DNA of 64,000 nucleotides from Actinokineospora spheciospongiae (GTDB lineage Bacteria; Actinomycetota; Actinomycetes; Mycobacteriales; Pseudonocardiaceae). The notes under the pieces are model-generated. The model did not search any database. It saw nothing but the letters and a program-made list of their open reading frames with translations, and was not told the origin of the DNA. Where the stretch lies: NCBI RefSeq assembly GCF_000564855.1, contig NZ_AYXG01000099.1, forward strand, positions 1 to 64,000. The letters run 5' to 3'. Below, one piece after another: positions 9,562-18,872 of this stretch. A program made the translations under genes and the position numbers. The stretch's first letter is position 1; each line of letters opens with the position of its first letter.

Positions 9562-11525
9562 CGGATCAGTGAGGGGTTCTGGACCGGGGAACCGACGCCG
9601 ACCGGGCTGATCGGCAGGAGCGTGCGGCCGGTGGGGCCGATCTCGATGTCGGTGCCCATGGCCGGGCAGACGCCGCAGTCGAAGCACGGGGTCCAGCGGC
9701 AGTCGTCCTGCTCGCGGGAGTCCAGCGCGTCCTGCCAGTCGTCCCAGAGCCACTCCTTGTCCAGGCCGGAGTCCAGGTGGTCCCAGGGCAGGACCTCGGC
9801 CTCGGTGCGCTCGCGGGTGGTGAACCAGTCCAGCGAGACGCCGAGGGGCTCCAGCTCGGCGGCGGCACCGGAGGTCCAGCGCTCGTAGGAGAAGTGCTCG
9901 CTCCAGCCGTCGAACCGGCCGCCCTCGCGCCACACCCGCTCGATGACCCGCCCGACCCGGCGGTCGCCGCGGGAGAGCAGTCCCTCGACCAGGCTGGGCT
10001 TGCCGTCGTGGTAGCGCATCCCGATGTTGCGGCCCAGGCTGCGGTCGGAATCGGAGTTGACCGCCGCGCGCAGCTTGCGCAACCGGTCGTCCACGGTGTC
10101 CGGGTCGCACTGCGCGGCCCACTGGAACGGGGTGTGCGGCTTGGGCACGAACCCGCCGATGGAGACGGTGCAGCGGATGTCCTTGCGGCCGCTGGCCTGC
10201 CTGCCCGCGCGGATGACGTTCTTGGCCATCTCCGCGATCTGCAGGACGTCCTCGTCGGTCTCGGTGGGCAGCCCGCACATGAAGTACAGCTTCACCTGCC
10301 GCCAGCCGTTGGCGTAGGCGGCGCTGACGGTCTTGATCAGGTCCTCTTCGGACACCATCTTGTTGATGACGCGGCGGATGCGCTCGCTGCCGCCCTCGGG
10401 GGCGAAGGTGAGCCCGGAGCGGCGGCCGTTGCGCGACAGCTCGTTGGCCAGGTCGATGTTGAACGCGTCGACCCTGGTCGAGGGCAGCGACAGGCCGGTG
10501 TTGGTGCCCTCGTAGCGGTCGGCGAGCTGCTTGGTGAGCGGGCCGATCTCGGAGTGGTCGGCGCTGGAGAGCGAGAGCAGGCCGACCTCCTCGAAGCCGC
10601 TGTTCTCCAGACCGGTCTGGATCATCGCGCCGATGCCCTCGACGGACCGCTCGCGCACCGGGCGGGTGATCATCCCGGCCTGGCAGAACCGGCAGCCGCG
10701 GGTGCAGCCGCGGAAGATCTCCACGCTCATCCGCTCGTGCACGCTCTCGGCCAGCGGCACGAGGGGCTTCTTCGGGTACGGCCACGCGTCGAGGTCCATC
10801 GTGGTCCTCTTCGCCACCGTGGCCGGAACGCGCTCGCGGTTGGGGGCGTAGGAGTCGATGTGGCCGTCCTCGCGGTAGGACACGTCGTAGAAGCGCGGGA
10901 TGTAGACGCCGCCCGTCTCGGCCATGCGGGTCAGCAGTTCGTCGCGCCCGCCGGGGCGGCCCTCGGCCTTCCACGCGCGGATGATGTCGGTGATCTCCCC
11001 CACGGCCTCCTCGCCGTCGCCGAGCACGGCGGCGTCGATGAAGTCGGCGATGGGCTCGGGGTTGAACGACGCGTGCCCGCCCGCGAGCACCACGGGGTGG
11101 TCCCCGGTGCGGTCGGCGGCGCGCAGCGGGATGCCCGCCAGGTCGAGGGAGGTGAGCATGTTCGTGTAGCCCAGCTCGGTGGAGAAGCTGACGCCGAGCA
11201 CGTCGAACGCGCCGAGCGGGCGGTGCCCGTCGACGGTGAACTGCGGGACGCCGTGTTCCCGCATGAGCGCCTCCAGGTCCGGCCAGACCGCGTAGGTGCG
11301 CTCGGCCAGGACGTCCGGGATCTCGTTGAGCACCTCGTAGAGGATCATGACGCCCTGGTTGGGCAGCCCGACCTCGTAGGCGTCCGGGTACATCAGCGCC
11401 CACCGGACGGTGGTGCTGTCCCACTCCTTGACGGTGGCGTTCAGCTCCCCGCCGACGTACTGCACCGGCTTGGAGATCCGGGGCAGGAGGGGCTCAAGCT
11501 GGGGGAAAACGGACTCGACGCTCAC
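9558..11525 (-). CDS. TIGR03960 B12-binding radical SAM protein
   Basis: The 655-residue protein combines an N-terminal cobalamin-binding-like domain ([13 protein letters not shown] at about 55-80 and [13 protein letters not shown] at about 150) with a radical SAM core. The core carries the 4Fe-4S cluster motif [11 protein letters not shown] near residue 270. A C-terminal Cys cluster, [11 protein letters not shown], may bind a further metal. The reaction is unknown; the family partner is normally the DUF2344 protein. The GTG start ([11 protein letters not shown]) was chosen because the family begins here, and the longer open frame covers the divergent phosphatase. It shares a 49-base intergenic space with that phosphatase. 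Confidence 0.93.
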   Translation of the reverse strand: MSVESVFPQLEPLLPRISKPVQYVGGELNATVKEWDSTTVRWALMYPDAYEVGLPNQGVMILYEVLNEIPDVLAERTYAVWPDLEALMREHGVPQFTVDGHRPLGAFDVLGVSFSTELGYTNMLTSLDLAGIPLRAADRTGDHPVVLAGGHASFNPEPIADFIDAAVLGDGEEAVGEITDIIRAWKAEGRPGGRDELLTRMAETGGVYIPRFYDVSYREDGHIDSYAPNRERVPATVAKRTTMDLDAWPYPKKPLVPLAESVHERMSVEIFRGCTRGCRFCQAGMITRPVRERSVEGIGAMIQTGLENSGFEEVGLLSLSSADHSEIGPLTKQLADRYEGTNTGLSLPSTRVDAFNIDLANELSRNGRRSGLTFAPEGGSERIRRVINKMVSEEDLIKTVSAAYANGWRQVKLYFMCGLPTETDEDVLQIAEMAKNVIRAGRQASGRKDIRCTVSIGGFVPKPHTPFQWAAQCDPDTVDDRLRKLRAAVNSDSDRSLGRNIGMRYHDGKPSLVEGLLSRGDRRVGRVIERVWREGGRFDGWSEHFSYERWTSGAAAELEPLGVSLDWFTTRERTEAEVLPWDHLDSGLDKEWLWDDWQDALDSREQDDCRWTPCFDCGVCPAMGTDIEIGPTGRTLLPISPVGVGSPVQNPSLIR

Positions 11526-11574
11526 AGCGAACCAGGGTAGACGGTGTCCGGGAGCGGTGAACGGAGGGCGAGGC

Positions 11575-12276
11575 GTGGAGGACGGGCGGACTCGGGACTG
11601 GGCGGGTTTCCACAACACCCGCGACCTGGGCGGACTGCCGCTGAGCGGGGGCGGGACCACGCGGTTCGGCGCGTTCGTGCGGTCGGCCGACCCCGGCGGC
11701 GCCACCGCTGAGGGCTGGCGGGCGGCCAGGGCGGCGGGGGTGCGCACCGTGCTCGACCTGCGGTCGACGGCCGGGGCGGTGGCGGCCCCCGAGGGCATCG
11801 CGGTCGCGCACGTGGACCTGGACGACACCCCGGACGCGGCGTTCTGGGCCCAGATCCGGGCGGGCGGCCTGCACGGGACGCCGCTGTACTACCGGCCGTT
11901 CCTGGCCGCCAAGGCCGGGCGGTGCGCGGCGGCGTTCACCGCGCTGGCCGCGGCCGAGCCGGGGGTGCTGTTCCACTGCGCGATCGGCCGGGACCGGACC
12001 GGGCTGGTGGCCCTGCTGCTGCTGTCGCTGGTCGGGGTCGAACCGGAGGCCGTCGCCGCGGACTACGACCTGTCGACGACCGCGCTGCGGGAGCTGTTCG
12101 CCGCCGAGGGCCGCGACGACCACGGCCCGTTCATCGCCAACCTGCTCGCCGAGCGCGGCACGACGACCACCCGGACCGTCCTGGACCTCCTCGACGGCTT
12201 CGACGCGGAGGCCTACCTGCTGGCCGCCGGGGTGGCGGCGGCCGACCTGGAGGCGCTGCGGGCGCGGCTCACCTAG
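11575..12276 (+). CDS. Tyrosine/lipid phosphatase (Y_phosphatase3 family)
   Basis: The 233-residue protein has the Cys-dependent phosphatase loop [10 protein letters not shown] (C-x5-R) and the N-terminal [13 protein letters not shown] signature of the actinobacterial PtpB-like family. It should hydrolyse phosphotyrosine or phosphoinositide-like substrates; secretion is not indicated by a signal peptide. The start is the GTG at 11575, preceded by GGAGGG. Its stop and that of the convergent ABC permease share the palindrome CTAG at 12273-12276. Confidence 0.9.
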   Translation: MEDGRTRDWAGFHNTRDLGGLPLSGGGTTRFGAFVRSADPGGATAEGWRAARAAGVRTVLDLRSTAGAVAAPEGIAVAHVDLDDTPDAAFWAQIRAGGLHGTPLYYRPFLAAKAGRCAAAFTALAAAEPGVLFHCAIGRDRTGLVALLLLSLVGVEPEAVAADYDLSTTALRELFAAEGRDDHGPFIANLLAERGTTTTRTVLDLLDGFDAEAYLLAAGVAAADLEALRARLT

Positions 12277-13100
12277 GACAGCAGGAGCTTGCCCAGCCTG
12301 CGGGAGGCGACCACCGTGCCGACGGCGGCCATCACCACGAAGTACGACAGGTGGCCGAGCAGGGACAGGTCCACGTCGCCCATGGTGAGGGCCCGCATGA
12401 CCTCGATGGCGTGGTAGAGCGGGAAGCACTGGACCGCCACCTGCAACGGCTCCGGGTAGACCGAGAGCGGGAAGAAGGTGGTGGAGAACAGGAACATCGG
12501 TGTCAGGGCAAGCTGGACCAGGTCGAAGTCCTGCCAGGAGCGCATGAACGTGGTGGCGGCCATGCCGATGGCGGCGAACGCGAACGCCACCAGCACGGAC
12601 GCGGGCAGCGCCAGCAGGGCCCACGGGGAGGTCAGCAGGCCCATGCCGAGCATGACCGCGAGGAAGCCCGCCGAGTAGAGCGCGCCGCGGATCAGCGCCC
12701 AGGCGATCTCGCCGATCGCCACGTCGAGCGGGCCCAGCGGGGTGGCGAGCATGGCGTCGTAGAGCTTGGCGTACTTGAACTTGAAGAAGATGTTGAAGGT
12801 GGCGTCGTACACCGCGCCGTTCATGGCCGCGGCGGCCATCAGGGCGGGGGCCACGAAGGCGACGTAGCTGACCGGCTGGCCGCTGGGGCCCACCACGTCG
12901 CCGACGAGCTGCGCGAAGCCGAAACCCAGGCCGAACAGGTAGAACAGCGGCTCGAAGAAACCGGAGAACAGGGCCAGCCAGGCGCGCCGGTTGACCAGCA
13001 GCGAGCGCTCGACCAGCACCCGGGCCCGGCCCGCGTACAGGCCGGTGGGGAGCACGCGCAGCAGCAGGCCGCTCGACGGCGGCGGGGCGGTGGTCGTCAC
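12273..13100 (-). CDS. ABC-2 type transporter permease
   Basis: This 275-residue integral membrane subunit has about six hydrophobic segments and the ABC2/NodJ-like block [14 protein letters not shown]. It contains the cytoplasmic motif [22 protein letters not shown], typical of drug/polysaccharide export permeases. It starts one base after the stop of the second permease and is the last gene of a three-gene ATPase-permease-permease operon. The two permeases probably form a heterodimer. The substrate is not predictable. Confidence 0.92.
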   Translation of the reverse strand: MTTTAPPPSSGLLLRVLPTGLYAGRARVLVERSLLVNRRAWLALFSGFFEPLFYLFGLGFGFAQLVGDVVGPSGQPVSYVAFVAPALMAAAAMNGAVYDATFNIFFKFKYAKLYDAMLATPLGPLDVAIGEIAWALIRGALYSAGFLAVMLGMGLLTSPWALLALPASVLVAFAFAAIGMAATTFMRSWQDFDLVQLALTPMFLFSTTFFPLSVYPEPLQVAVQCFPLYHAIEVMRALTMGDVDLSLLGHLSYFVVMAAVGTVVASRRLGKLLLS

Positions 13101-13101
13101 C

Positions 13102-13914
13102 TCAGACCTCCAGCCTGCGGACGAAGTTGCGGCGGGCCAGGTACGCGCCCACCACGAGGAGGGCGAGCAGGTACAGCAGGTGGCCGAGGGCGGGCAACGC
13201 GCCGAGGGTGCCCAGGGTGACGCCCCGGCACAGCTCGGTGCCGTGCCACAGCGGGGTCAGCCACACCACCGGCTGCACCCACCCCGGCAACTGCTCGACC
13301 GGGAAGAACGTGCCGGAGAACATCATCATCGGCAGCACGATGAACCGGAAGATGACGTTGAACTGCTGGCCCTCGGACTCGATCGTGGCCGCGTAGGCGA
13401 CGATCGGCGCCCCGCACGCCAGGCCGGTGAGCAGGGAGAACACCACGGCCAGCAGGAACCCGGGCCCGGCGACCGCGCCCAGGGCGGCGGCCACGGCCAG
13501 GAACCCGACCGCGGTGAACGCCAGCCGGGCCGCCAGCCAGGTGAGCTGCCCGGCGAGCAGTTGGGCGGCGCTGATCGGGGTGGCGACGACCGCCCAGTAG
13601 GTGCGCTGCCACTTGAACGCGGACAGGATCGGGTACGTGGACTCGAAGGTCGCCGTCTGCATGAGGGTGGCGGCCAGCAGCGCCGGGGCCAGGAACTGCA
13701 CGTACGGCAGCCCCCCGGTGGCCGGACCCGGTTCGACCTGGGAACCGAAACCGATGCCGAGCGCGACCAGGAACAGCACCGGTTGGACCAGCGTGGAGAT
13801 GACCGTGGAGCGCCAGTTGCGCCGGTACCAGGCCCACAGGCCCTCGACGACCAGCAGCGCCGCCCGCGCCGGACCGGGCACGGTGCCGGTGCAGCGTTGA
13901 CCGGTGGTGGTCAT
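13102..13914 (-). CDS. ABC-2 type transporter permease
   Basis: The 270-residue membrane protein is paralogous to the downstream permease. It has the STLVQPVLFLVALGIGFGSQ first membrane segment and the FKWQRTYWAVVATPISAAQLLAGQ motif. Its start overlaps the end of the ATPase gene, indicating translational coupling. Together with 12273-13100 it should form the membrane channel of one exporter. Confidence 0.92.
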   Translation of the reverse strand: MTTTGQRCTGTVPGPARAALLVVEGLWAWYRRNWRSTVISTLVQPVLFLVALGIGFGSQVEPGPATGGLPYVQFLAPALLAATLMQTATFESTYPILSAFKWQRTYWAVVATPISAAQLLAGQLTWLAARLAFTAVGFLAVAAALGAVAGPGFLLAVVFSLLTGLACGAPIVAYAATIESEGQQFNVIFRFIVLPMMMFSGTFFPVEQLPGWVQPVVWLTPLWHGTELCRGVTLGTLGALPALGHLLYLLALLVVGAYLARRNFVRRLEV

Positions 13915-14846
13915 CAGTCCACCAGCGTTCGGCCGGTGAGGCGGAGGAAGACGTCCTCCAGCGTGGCGCGGCGGACCAGGCTGGACACCGGGACGACACC
14001 CCGGTCGTGCGCGGCCTTGAGCGCGGACTCCCCGTCGCCGGTGTAGAGCAGGAGCCGGTCGGGCAGCACCTCGACGCGCTCGGCCAGGTCGACGACGCTG
14101 GGCTCGGCGGCGGCCTGGGCGCCGGGGGCGAAGCGCAGTTCCAGCACCTCGCGGGTGGCGTGGCGGGAGATCAGCTCGCCGGGGCTGCCCTCGGCCACGA
14201 TCCGGCCGCCGTCCATGACCACCAGCCGGTCGCAGAGCTGCTCGGCCTCGTCCATGTAGTGGGTGGTGACGATGAGCGTGACGCCCTGCTGCTTGAGCCG
14301 GAACAGCCGGTCCCAGAGCAGGTGCCTGGCCTGCGGGTCGAGCCCGGTCGTCGGCTCGTCGAGCAGCAGCAGCTCGGGGTCGTTGATCAGCGAGCGGGCG
14401 ATGGTCAGCCGCCGCTTCATGCCGCCGGAGAGCGGTTCGACCTCGTCGTCGGCGCGTTCGGTGAGCTGGGCGAAGTCCAGCAGCTCCTCGGCCCTGGCCC
14501 GCACGTGCGCCTTGGACAACCCGAAGTAGCGGCCGTAGACGTGCAGGTTCTGCCGCACGGTCAGCTCGGTGTCGAGGTTGTCCTGCTGCGGCACCACACC
14601 GAGCCGGGCCCGGATGCGCGGCCCCGCCCGGTCCGGGTCCATCCCCAGGACGGTCAGCTCACCCCCGGTGCGCGGGGACACGCAGGAGATCATCCGCATC
14701 GTGGAGGACTTGCCCGCCCCGTTGGGGCCGAGGAAGCCGAACGCCTCCCCGGGGCGCACCTCCAGGTCGATGCCCCGGACCGCCTCGAAGTCCCCGAACC
14801 GCTTGCCCAGTCCCCGCGCCCGCACCAGCGCACCGTCGCCCGCCAC
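13914..14846 (-). CDS. ABC transporter ATP-binding protein (DrrA-like)
   Basis: This ATPase energises the two adjacent ABC-2 permeases. Visible motifs are Walker A GPNGAGKSS (about 40-48), signature LSGGMKRR, Walker B LLLLDEPTTGLD and the switch His in VTTHYMDEAEQL. The C-terminus LEDVFLRLTGRTL is the DrrA-type end seen in antibiotic and polyketide exporters. The GTG at 14846 was taken as start because the N-terminal strand of the domain begins right after it. A start at 14876 is possible but adds only proline-rich residues. Confidence 0.93.
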   Translation of the reverse strand: MAGDGALVRARGLGKRFGDFEAVRGIDLEVRPGEAFGFLGPNGAGKSSTMRMISCVSPRTGGELTVLGMDPDRAGPRIRARLGVVPQQDNLDTELTVRQNLHVYGRYFGLSKAHVRARAEELLDFAQLTERADDEVEPLSGGMKRRLTIARSLINDPELLLLDEPTTGLDPQARHLLWDRLFRLKQQGVTLIVTTHYMDEAEQLCDRLVVMDGGRIVAEGSPGELISRHATREVLELRFAPGAQAAAEPSVVDLAERVEVLPDRLLLYTGDGESALKAAHDRGVVPVSSLVRRATLEDVFLRLTGRTLVD

Positions 14847-14924
14847 ACCCCAGACCCTAAACGGGGGGCACGACAATTTCTCCCGGGTTCCGGCGCGGTC
14901 GGTGGACTTCTCGTCCCGGAAACG

Positions 14925-14963
14925 CCGACCGGCCCGGAATCGCGGGGATTCCGGGCCGGTCGG
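14925..14963 (-). terminator. Terminator after ndk
   Basis: A perfect 16-bp stem (14925-14940 with 14948-14963) closes on a 7-base loop, 13 bases past the ndk stop on the minus strand. There is no T-tract, as is common in high-GC actinobacteria. It separates ndk from the ABC operon. Confidence 0.75.
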
Positions 14964-14975
14964 GGGGTGCGGGGG

Positions 14976-15386
14976 CTACAGCGCGGGGAACCAGATCTTG
15001 ATCTCGCGCTCGGCGGACTCCGGGGAATCCGAACCATGCACCAGGTTGTACTGGACCTCCAGGCCGAAGTCGCCGCGGATGGTGCCCGGGGTGGCCTTCT
15101 CCACCGGGTGGGTGCCGCCCGCGAGCTGGCGGAACGCGGCGATGGCGTTCTCGCCCTCGGCCACGATCGCTGCCACCTTGCCGGAGGTGATGAACTCCAG
15201 CAGCGACTCGAAGAACGGCTTGCCGTCGTGCTCGGCGTAGTGCTGCTCGGCGACGGCGCGCTCGACCGAGCGCAGCTCCAGCGCGGCCAGGGTCAGCCCC
15301 TTGCGCTCGATGCGGGAGATGACCTCGCCGACCAGACCGCGGCTCACACCGTCGGGCTTGACCAGGACCAGCGTGCGCTCACTCAC
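14976..15386 (-). CDS. ndk: Nucleoside diphosphate kinase
   Basis: It transfers the gamma phosphate from ATP to NDPs through a phospho-histidine and balances NTP/dNTP pools. The 136-residue protein opens with the [12 protein letters not shown] strand and contains the active-site block [16 protein letters not shown] with the catalytic His of that motif. Length is normal. GTG start. In mycobacteria ndk follows folC-DUF4233 directly; here a thioesterase gene and the broken phoD lie between. Confidence 0.98.
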   Translation of the reverse strand: MSERTLVLVKPDGVSRGLVGEVISRIERKGLTLAALELRSVERAVAEQHYAEHDGKPFFESLLEFITSGKVAAIVAEGENAIAAFRQLAGGTHPVEKATPGTIRGDFGLEVQYNLVHGSDSPESAEREIKIWFPAL

Positions 15387-15441
15387 GGCGTTCCGAACTC
15401 CTTAGTGGGGAAGAATTGTGTGAGCAGGGTAACCCGGCCGG

Positions 15442-16198
15442 TCAGCGCTGCGGCCGCAAGGTCCTCGACCACAGCGCGGCACCGGTCCCGTCGCGCAGGT
15501 CGACGGTCAGCTCACCGCTGCGGCCGTCCACGTTCACCTCGCCGAAGTGCTGGAAACCGTCCATCGGGGAGGTGTTCGCCGCGGGCGGGGCGTGCACGAA
15601 CACCGCCTCCGGCCCGAACGTCGGGTCCAGCGCGTTGGGCCCGAACGCGCCCGCGTGCAGCGGCCCGGACACGAACTCCCAGAACGGGTCGAAGTCGCCC
15701 ACCGCGGCCCGGTCCGGCGAGTAGTGGTGCGCGGCGGTGTAGTGCACGTCCGCGGTCAGCCAGACGACGTTGCGCACCCGCCGCCGGGCCAGCGAGCGCA
15801 GCACCCAGGCCAGTTCGTGCTCCCGGCCGCCCGGCGCCCCCGGCAGCCCGTTGGCCACCCCCTCGATGCCCGCCCCGTCCGGCACGGTGAGCCCGACCGG
15901 CAGGTCGTTGGCGACGATCTTCCAGGTGGCCCGGCTGCGGCTGAGGCCGTCGACCAGCCAGCGCGCCTGCCGGTCGCCCAGGACGCGCCCGACGCCGTCG
16001 CGGGGCGCGGTGTTCGCGTCCTTGTAGGTCCGCATGTCCAGCACGAACACCTCGACGTGCGCACCGTGGGAGAAGCTGCGGTACACCCGCCCGTCGACGG
16101 CCCGGCGCCGGTCGACGGGCTGCCACTCGTGGAACGCCCGCGCCGCCCGCGCGGCCAGCACGTCGACCCGCTTCTCGGTGTACTGCGGCAGGTCCAGG
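15442..16198 (-). pseudogene. phoD: phoD-type alkaline phosphatase, 3' half (interrupted)
   Basis: About 250 codons encode the C-terminal half of a PhoD-like metallophosphatase. Similarity starts at LPQYTEKRVDVLAARAARAFHEW and runs through FVLDMRTYKDANT, IVANDLPVGLTVPDG, VVWLTADVHYTAAHHYSP (metal-binding AxDVHY) and FWEFVSGPLHAGAFGPN to the normal C-terminus. The N-terminal half lies 2.7 kb away on the same strand at 18873-19648, ending in EILD exactly where this part resumes. The seven-base GTCCAGG is present at both break points. No credible start belongs to this fragment; an open frame extends into the inserted DNA, but it encodes nothing recognisable. Confidence 0.9.
16192..16198. repeat. 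Left copy of 7-bp direct repeat at phoD break
   Basis: GTCCAGG on the plus strand lies at the last phoD codons retained on this side. The same seven bases occur at 18879-18885 on the other side of the cassette. Joining the two sides through one copy restores phoD codons E-I-L-D-L-P-Q-Y. This fits a target-site duplication or microhomology-mediated insertion. Confidence 0.6.
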
Positions 16199-16505
16199 GT
16201 GATACCGGGCGCACTGTGAATGGTGATCAAACAGTAGGTGGACGCCAGCACCACGGACGACCCGGGGAGCACGCGGACCAGCCGACACACACTGAGACAG
16301 GCCGGTGGCGCTGCGGAACGCAGGCGTGAGATTGCACGTGATTCGACAGGCACTGCCGCCATCGACGTCTCTTCATGCCGCCGGCCAGGGCCGACCCAAC
16401 CCAGAGCAGAGCCGGTGGGATGGCGGCGCAGCAGAGGACCGCGCGTTCGGTGGAACATTTTTCGATCGCGTGATCGCAACGATGCCGTGCTGGTATGACC
16501 TTCGC
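16199..16505. promoter_or_regulatory. Left non-coding end of the cassette
   Basis: These 307 bases run from the phoD junction to the first cassette gene. They include the small palindrome CGATCGCGTGATCG (16463-16476) and a TATGAC sequence at 16494-16499, close to the ATG at 16506. These are candidates for an operator and a -10 element. No -35 box is convincing. Confidence 0.3.
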
Positions 16506-16970
16506 ATGGCGGAACCACGTTGGGACGGGCTGCTGAACGGGGTCCCAGGGCAGGTCGAGCGCAGCATCGATGACTGGGTCGAGGGAATCCGCAGCCGGGC
16601 AGGCCGCTTGCAGGTGTTGCGCGAGCAAGTGGAACAGGTGCGAGTCACGGAGACCAGTGCCAACGGGGCGGTCATCGTGACCATCGACTCCAACGGTTCC
16701 CCGGTGGACGTCCGGTTCACCGAGCGGGTGACCTCGGTACGACCCGGGGACCTCGGTCCTCTGTTCATGAATGCTTTGAACGCCGCCCGTGGACGTGTGG
16801 CAGGCGAAATCCGAACTCTCATGGAGTCACAGGTGGGAGACGACCTGCCGGATACCCGTCAGATGATCGTAGACGCGTACCGCGATCGTTTCGGTGACAC
16901 TTCACCGACCGCAGCACGGCCCCTTGGGCGAGATGACGATGACTTCAGCGACGACTCATACCTCTCGTGA
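16506..16970 (+). CDS. YbaB/EbfC-like protein of a type VII effector locus
   Basis: The 154-residue protein opens MAEPRWDGLLNGVPGQVERSI. An amphipathic helix (RAGRLQVLREQVEQVRV) precedes a beta strand pair (AVIVTIDSNGSPVDVRFTERV) and a final helix (MNALNAARGRVAGEIRTLM), which is the YbaB/EbfC fold pattern. Such proteins commonly precede WXG/EspC genes in actinobacteria; the role is unclear (chaperone-like or nucleoid-type). The acidic tail RDDDDFSDDSY is notable. The next gene's AAGGAGG ribosome site overlaps this stop. Confidence 0.7.
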   Translation: MAEPRWDGLLNGVPGQVERSIDDWVEGIRSRAGRLQVLREQVEQVRVTETSANGAVIVTIDSNGSPVDVRFTERVTSVRPGDLGPLFMNALNAARGRVAGEIRTLMESQVGDDLPDTRQMIVDAYRDRFGDTSPTAARPLGRDDDDFSDDSYLS

Positions 16971-16981
16971 AGGAGGCGGCG

Positions 16982-17284
16982 GTGGATGGTTATGATGTCC
17001 TGTCCGGCGAACTGCGCGCACACGCCGCCAAAATGGATGCACTGGCCGAGCGACTCGGCGAGGCAGTGCACGCCGCCCGTACCGTGAGCATGGACGACGA
17101 CGCGTACGGGCAGTTCTGCCAGTTCCTTCCCGCTGTCATGCGGGGCATTGAGGATGAAGCCGGTGATGCGCTGACGGCGGGCACCAAGGGCATGGCCGAC
17201 ACCGCCACCAAAGTGAAGTACACCGCCGATGAGTACGATCAGCGTGAAGACGACACGGCGGTCACATTCGGGAACCTGCGGTGA
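16982..17284 (+). CDS. EspC-like type VII secretion target
   Basis: About 100 residues with two helices around a short turn. It begins VDGYDVLSGELRAHAAKMDALAERLGEAVHAARTV and continues through DDDAYGQFCQFLPAVMRG to a tail with YTADEYDQREDD. This resembles the ESX secretion-associated EspC family (short helical hairpin, YxxxD/E-like tail). It would be exported with, or act as partner for, the effector encoded next. Start GTG 16982 was chosen because AAGGAGG (16970-16976) is ideally spaced. It overlaps the following gene by GTGA. Confidence 0.75.
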   Translation: MDGYDVLSGELRAHAAKMDALAERLGEAVHAARTVSMDDDAYGQFCQFLPAVMRGIEDEAGDALTAGTKGMADTATKVKYTADEYDQREDDTAVTFGNLR

Positions 17285-18558
17285 CCGACACCAATCCGCT
17301 CATCGAGCCTGTCCAAGACAGCACGGAATGGTATTCCGGTGTTGGTGTCGCCGAGGCCGCAGCCGACATCAAGTCCGGCATCGAGAGCGGCAACTGGATT
17401 GACGTCGGCATTGGTTTCACAGGGGTCGGTCTCGAAGCACTGAGCATCGTCATTGATCCATTGGGATCGCTGACGTCCGCCGGTCTTTCGTGGCTGATCG
17501 AGCACGTCAAACCGCTGTCCGACGCGTTGGACTGGCTTGCGGGCAACGCCGACCTTGTCGCGTCGCATGCGGCCACCTGGAAGAACGTCGCCAAAGCAGT
17601 GGCAAACGTCCGCGACGACTACGTGCGTGACGTCGCGAACGACACCGGCGCGTGGCAGGGGCAAGCAGGGGATGCTTACCGGGCCGCCGCCGCAGGCAAC
17701 GCCGAAGTGCTCGGCGGTGCGTCCGCGGCAGCCGACGGGTTCGGCTCGGCTGTGGAGATGGCGGGCATCGTGGTCGCCGTCGTGCGTGAGGTCATACGAG
17801 ATCTGATCGCTGATCTCGTGGGACGGTTGATCTCTTGGGCCGCAGAGGTGGTGTTCACCCTGGGTCTGGCTACGCCGCTTGTGGTCGCGCAAGCATCCGC
17901 CGCCGTGGAGCGGTGGGCTGTGAGGATTGCCGGCATCCTCAAGAAACTGGCGCGCACGATGGACAATCTCCTCCCGTTGCTGCGCAGGCTCGGCGATGTG
18001 TTCGCACAGGTCCGCAAGGTACTGGACGACCTCAAGGCTCCAGCTCGATCGGGTGACGAGTTGCCGATCCCGGGCCAGACAGGCGGCGCCCGACCGGTGG
18101 ACGACGGGTCGTTGCGTGCTTACGACCGCATCGATCGCTGGGCGGAGAACGCGTACCAATCGATTCGCGAATCCGATGACGCAGCCGATGTCGCACGCCA
18201 CGTTCAGGGCGTGCCTCGGGCCGGGGGTCGCACCGGGTTCAGCCAGGCGGAAATCGAGCAGATCAAGAACCATGTGTTCGAGGACCTGCATCCGCTGGAG
18301 GGCGCCGACGGGGGCACGGTCATGGCCCGCTTCGACCCCAACCCGAACATGGCAGAAGCTTGGCTACGGCTGCGTTCGGGACGGGCGCGGTCAGAAGACA
18401 TCGCCCTGCTCGAACACGAACTCGCCGAGGCTAGATACTGGCAGCAGAACCCGAACGCCTCCTACCGGGAAGCACATGGGGCGGCCAACGAGGTGTCGCG
18501 GTGGGAGAACCAAGTCCCACCCGCATCCAATGAGGATTACAGCAAACCTTGGAGGTGA
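17281..18558 (+). CDS. WXG-fold type VII effector with unassigned C-terminal domain
   Basis: This 425-residue protein is a likely polymorphic toxin. Residues ~1-150 form a helical WXG100/PPE-like region with WQGQAGDAYR (WxG near residue 124). Residues ~158-205 are hydrophobic, a linker follows, and a C-terminal domain of about 120 residues starts near FSQAEIEQIKNHVF. That domain carries EHELAEARYW (about 378-387) and REAH (near 397), a His/Glu arrangement that could be catalytic. I cannot assign it to a known toxin family. No secretion machinery is encoded in the window, so export would rely on an ESX system elsewhere. The gene starts with GTG overlapping the EspC-like gene. Confidence 0.75.
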   Translation: MTDTNPLIEPVQDSTEWYSGVGVAEAAADIKSGIESGNWIDVGIGFTGVGLEALSIVIDPLGSLTSAGLSWLIEHVKPLSDALDWLAGNADLVASHAATWKNVAKAVANVRDDYVRDVANDTGAWQGQAGDAYRAAAAGNAEVLGGASAAADGFGSAVEMAGIVVAVVREVIRDLIADLVGRLISWAAEVVFTLGLATPLVVAQASAAVERWAVRIAGILKKLARTMDNLLPLLRRLGDVFAQVRKVLDDLKAPARSGDELPIPGQTGGARPVDDGSLRAYDRIDRWAENAYQSIRESDDAADVARHVQGVPRAGGRTGFSQAEIEQIKNHVFEDLHPLEGADGGTVMARFDPNPNMAEAWLRLRSGRARSEDIALLEHELAEARYWQQNPNASYREAHGAANEVSRWENQVPPASNEDYSKPWR

Positions 18559-18560
18559 GT

Positions 18561-18794
18561 GTGTTGGCGATGATCGTATACCTGCACAAGGAGCACGAGA
18601 CGGAAACCGAGGTGCGCTACCGGTTCCACCTGACCGACGGGGTGGATCGCCGGTTGGTGATGGACAAGCGAGCGGAGACCATCCAACCGGATGACGGCAA
18701 CCGGGACGGCGTGTTCCAAGCCGCGGCGAGCAAGTTGGCCAGGGCATGGCTCGACACGAAGATCGCACCCGAACGCTTGATCCACCAGAGCTGA
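18561..18794 (+). CDS. Small protein, probable immunity partner
   Basis: About 77 residues: a beta-rich start (MIVYLHKEHETETEVRYRFHLTDG), VMDKRAETIQPDDG, and a final helix AAASKLARAWLDTK. I do not recognise the family. It follows the effector by two bases, with GGAGG (18551-18555) overlapping the effector stop, so the two are co-expressed. A small acidic cytosolic protein right after a WXG effector is the usual place for an immunity gene. GTG 18561 is preferred; TTG 18564 and ATG 18570 are alternatives. Confidence 0.6.
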   Translation: MLAMIVYLHKEHETETEVRYRFHLTDGVDRRLVMDKRAETIQPDDGNRDGVFQAAASKLARAWLDTKIAPERLIHQS

Positions 18795-18872
18795 CGTGCC
18801 AGACCTCGTCAAGTCTTTGCGACTTCGACGATCTGCTGGAGACCACAGGTGGCCTTACCGCAACCCCGGAGG

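Noticed and set aside
15442-16518. 358-codon ORF as a complete novel phosphatase
   Set aside because: Its first ~100 codons lie in the inserted cassette and have no phosphatase features; only the part up to 16198 is phoD.
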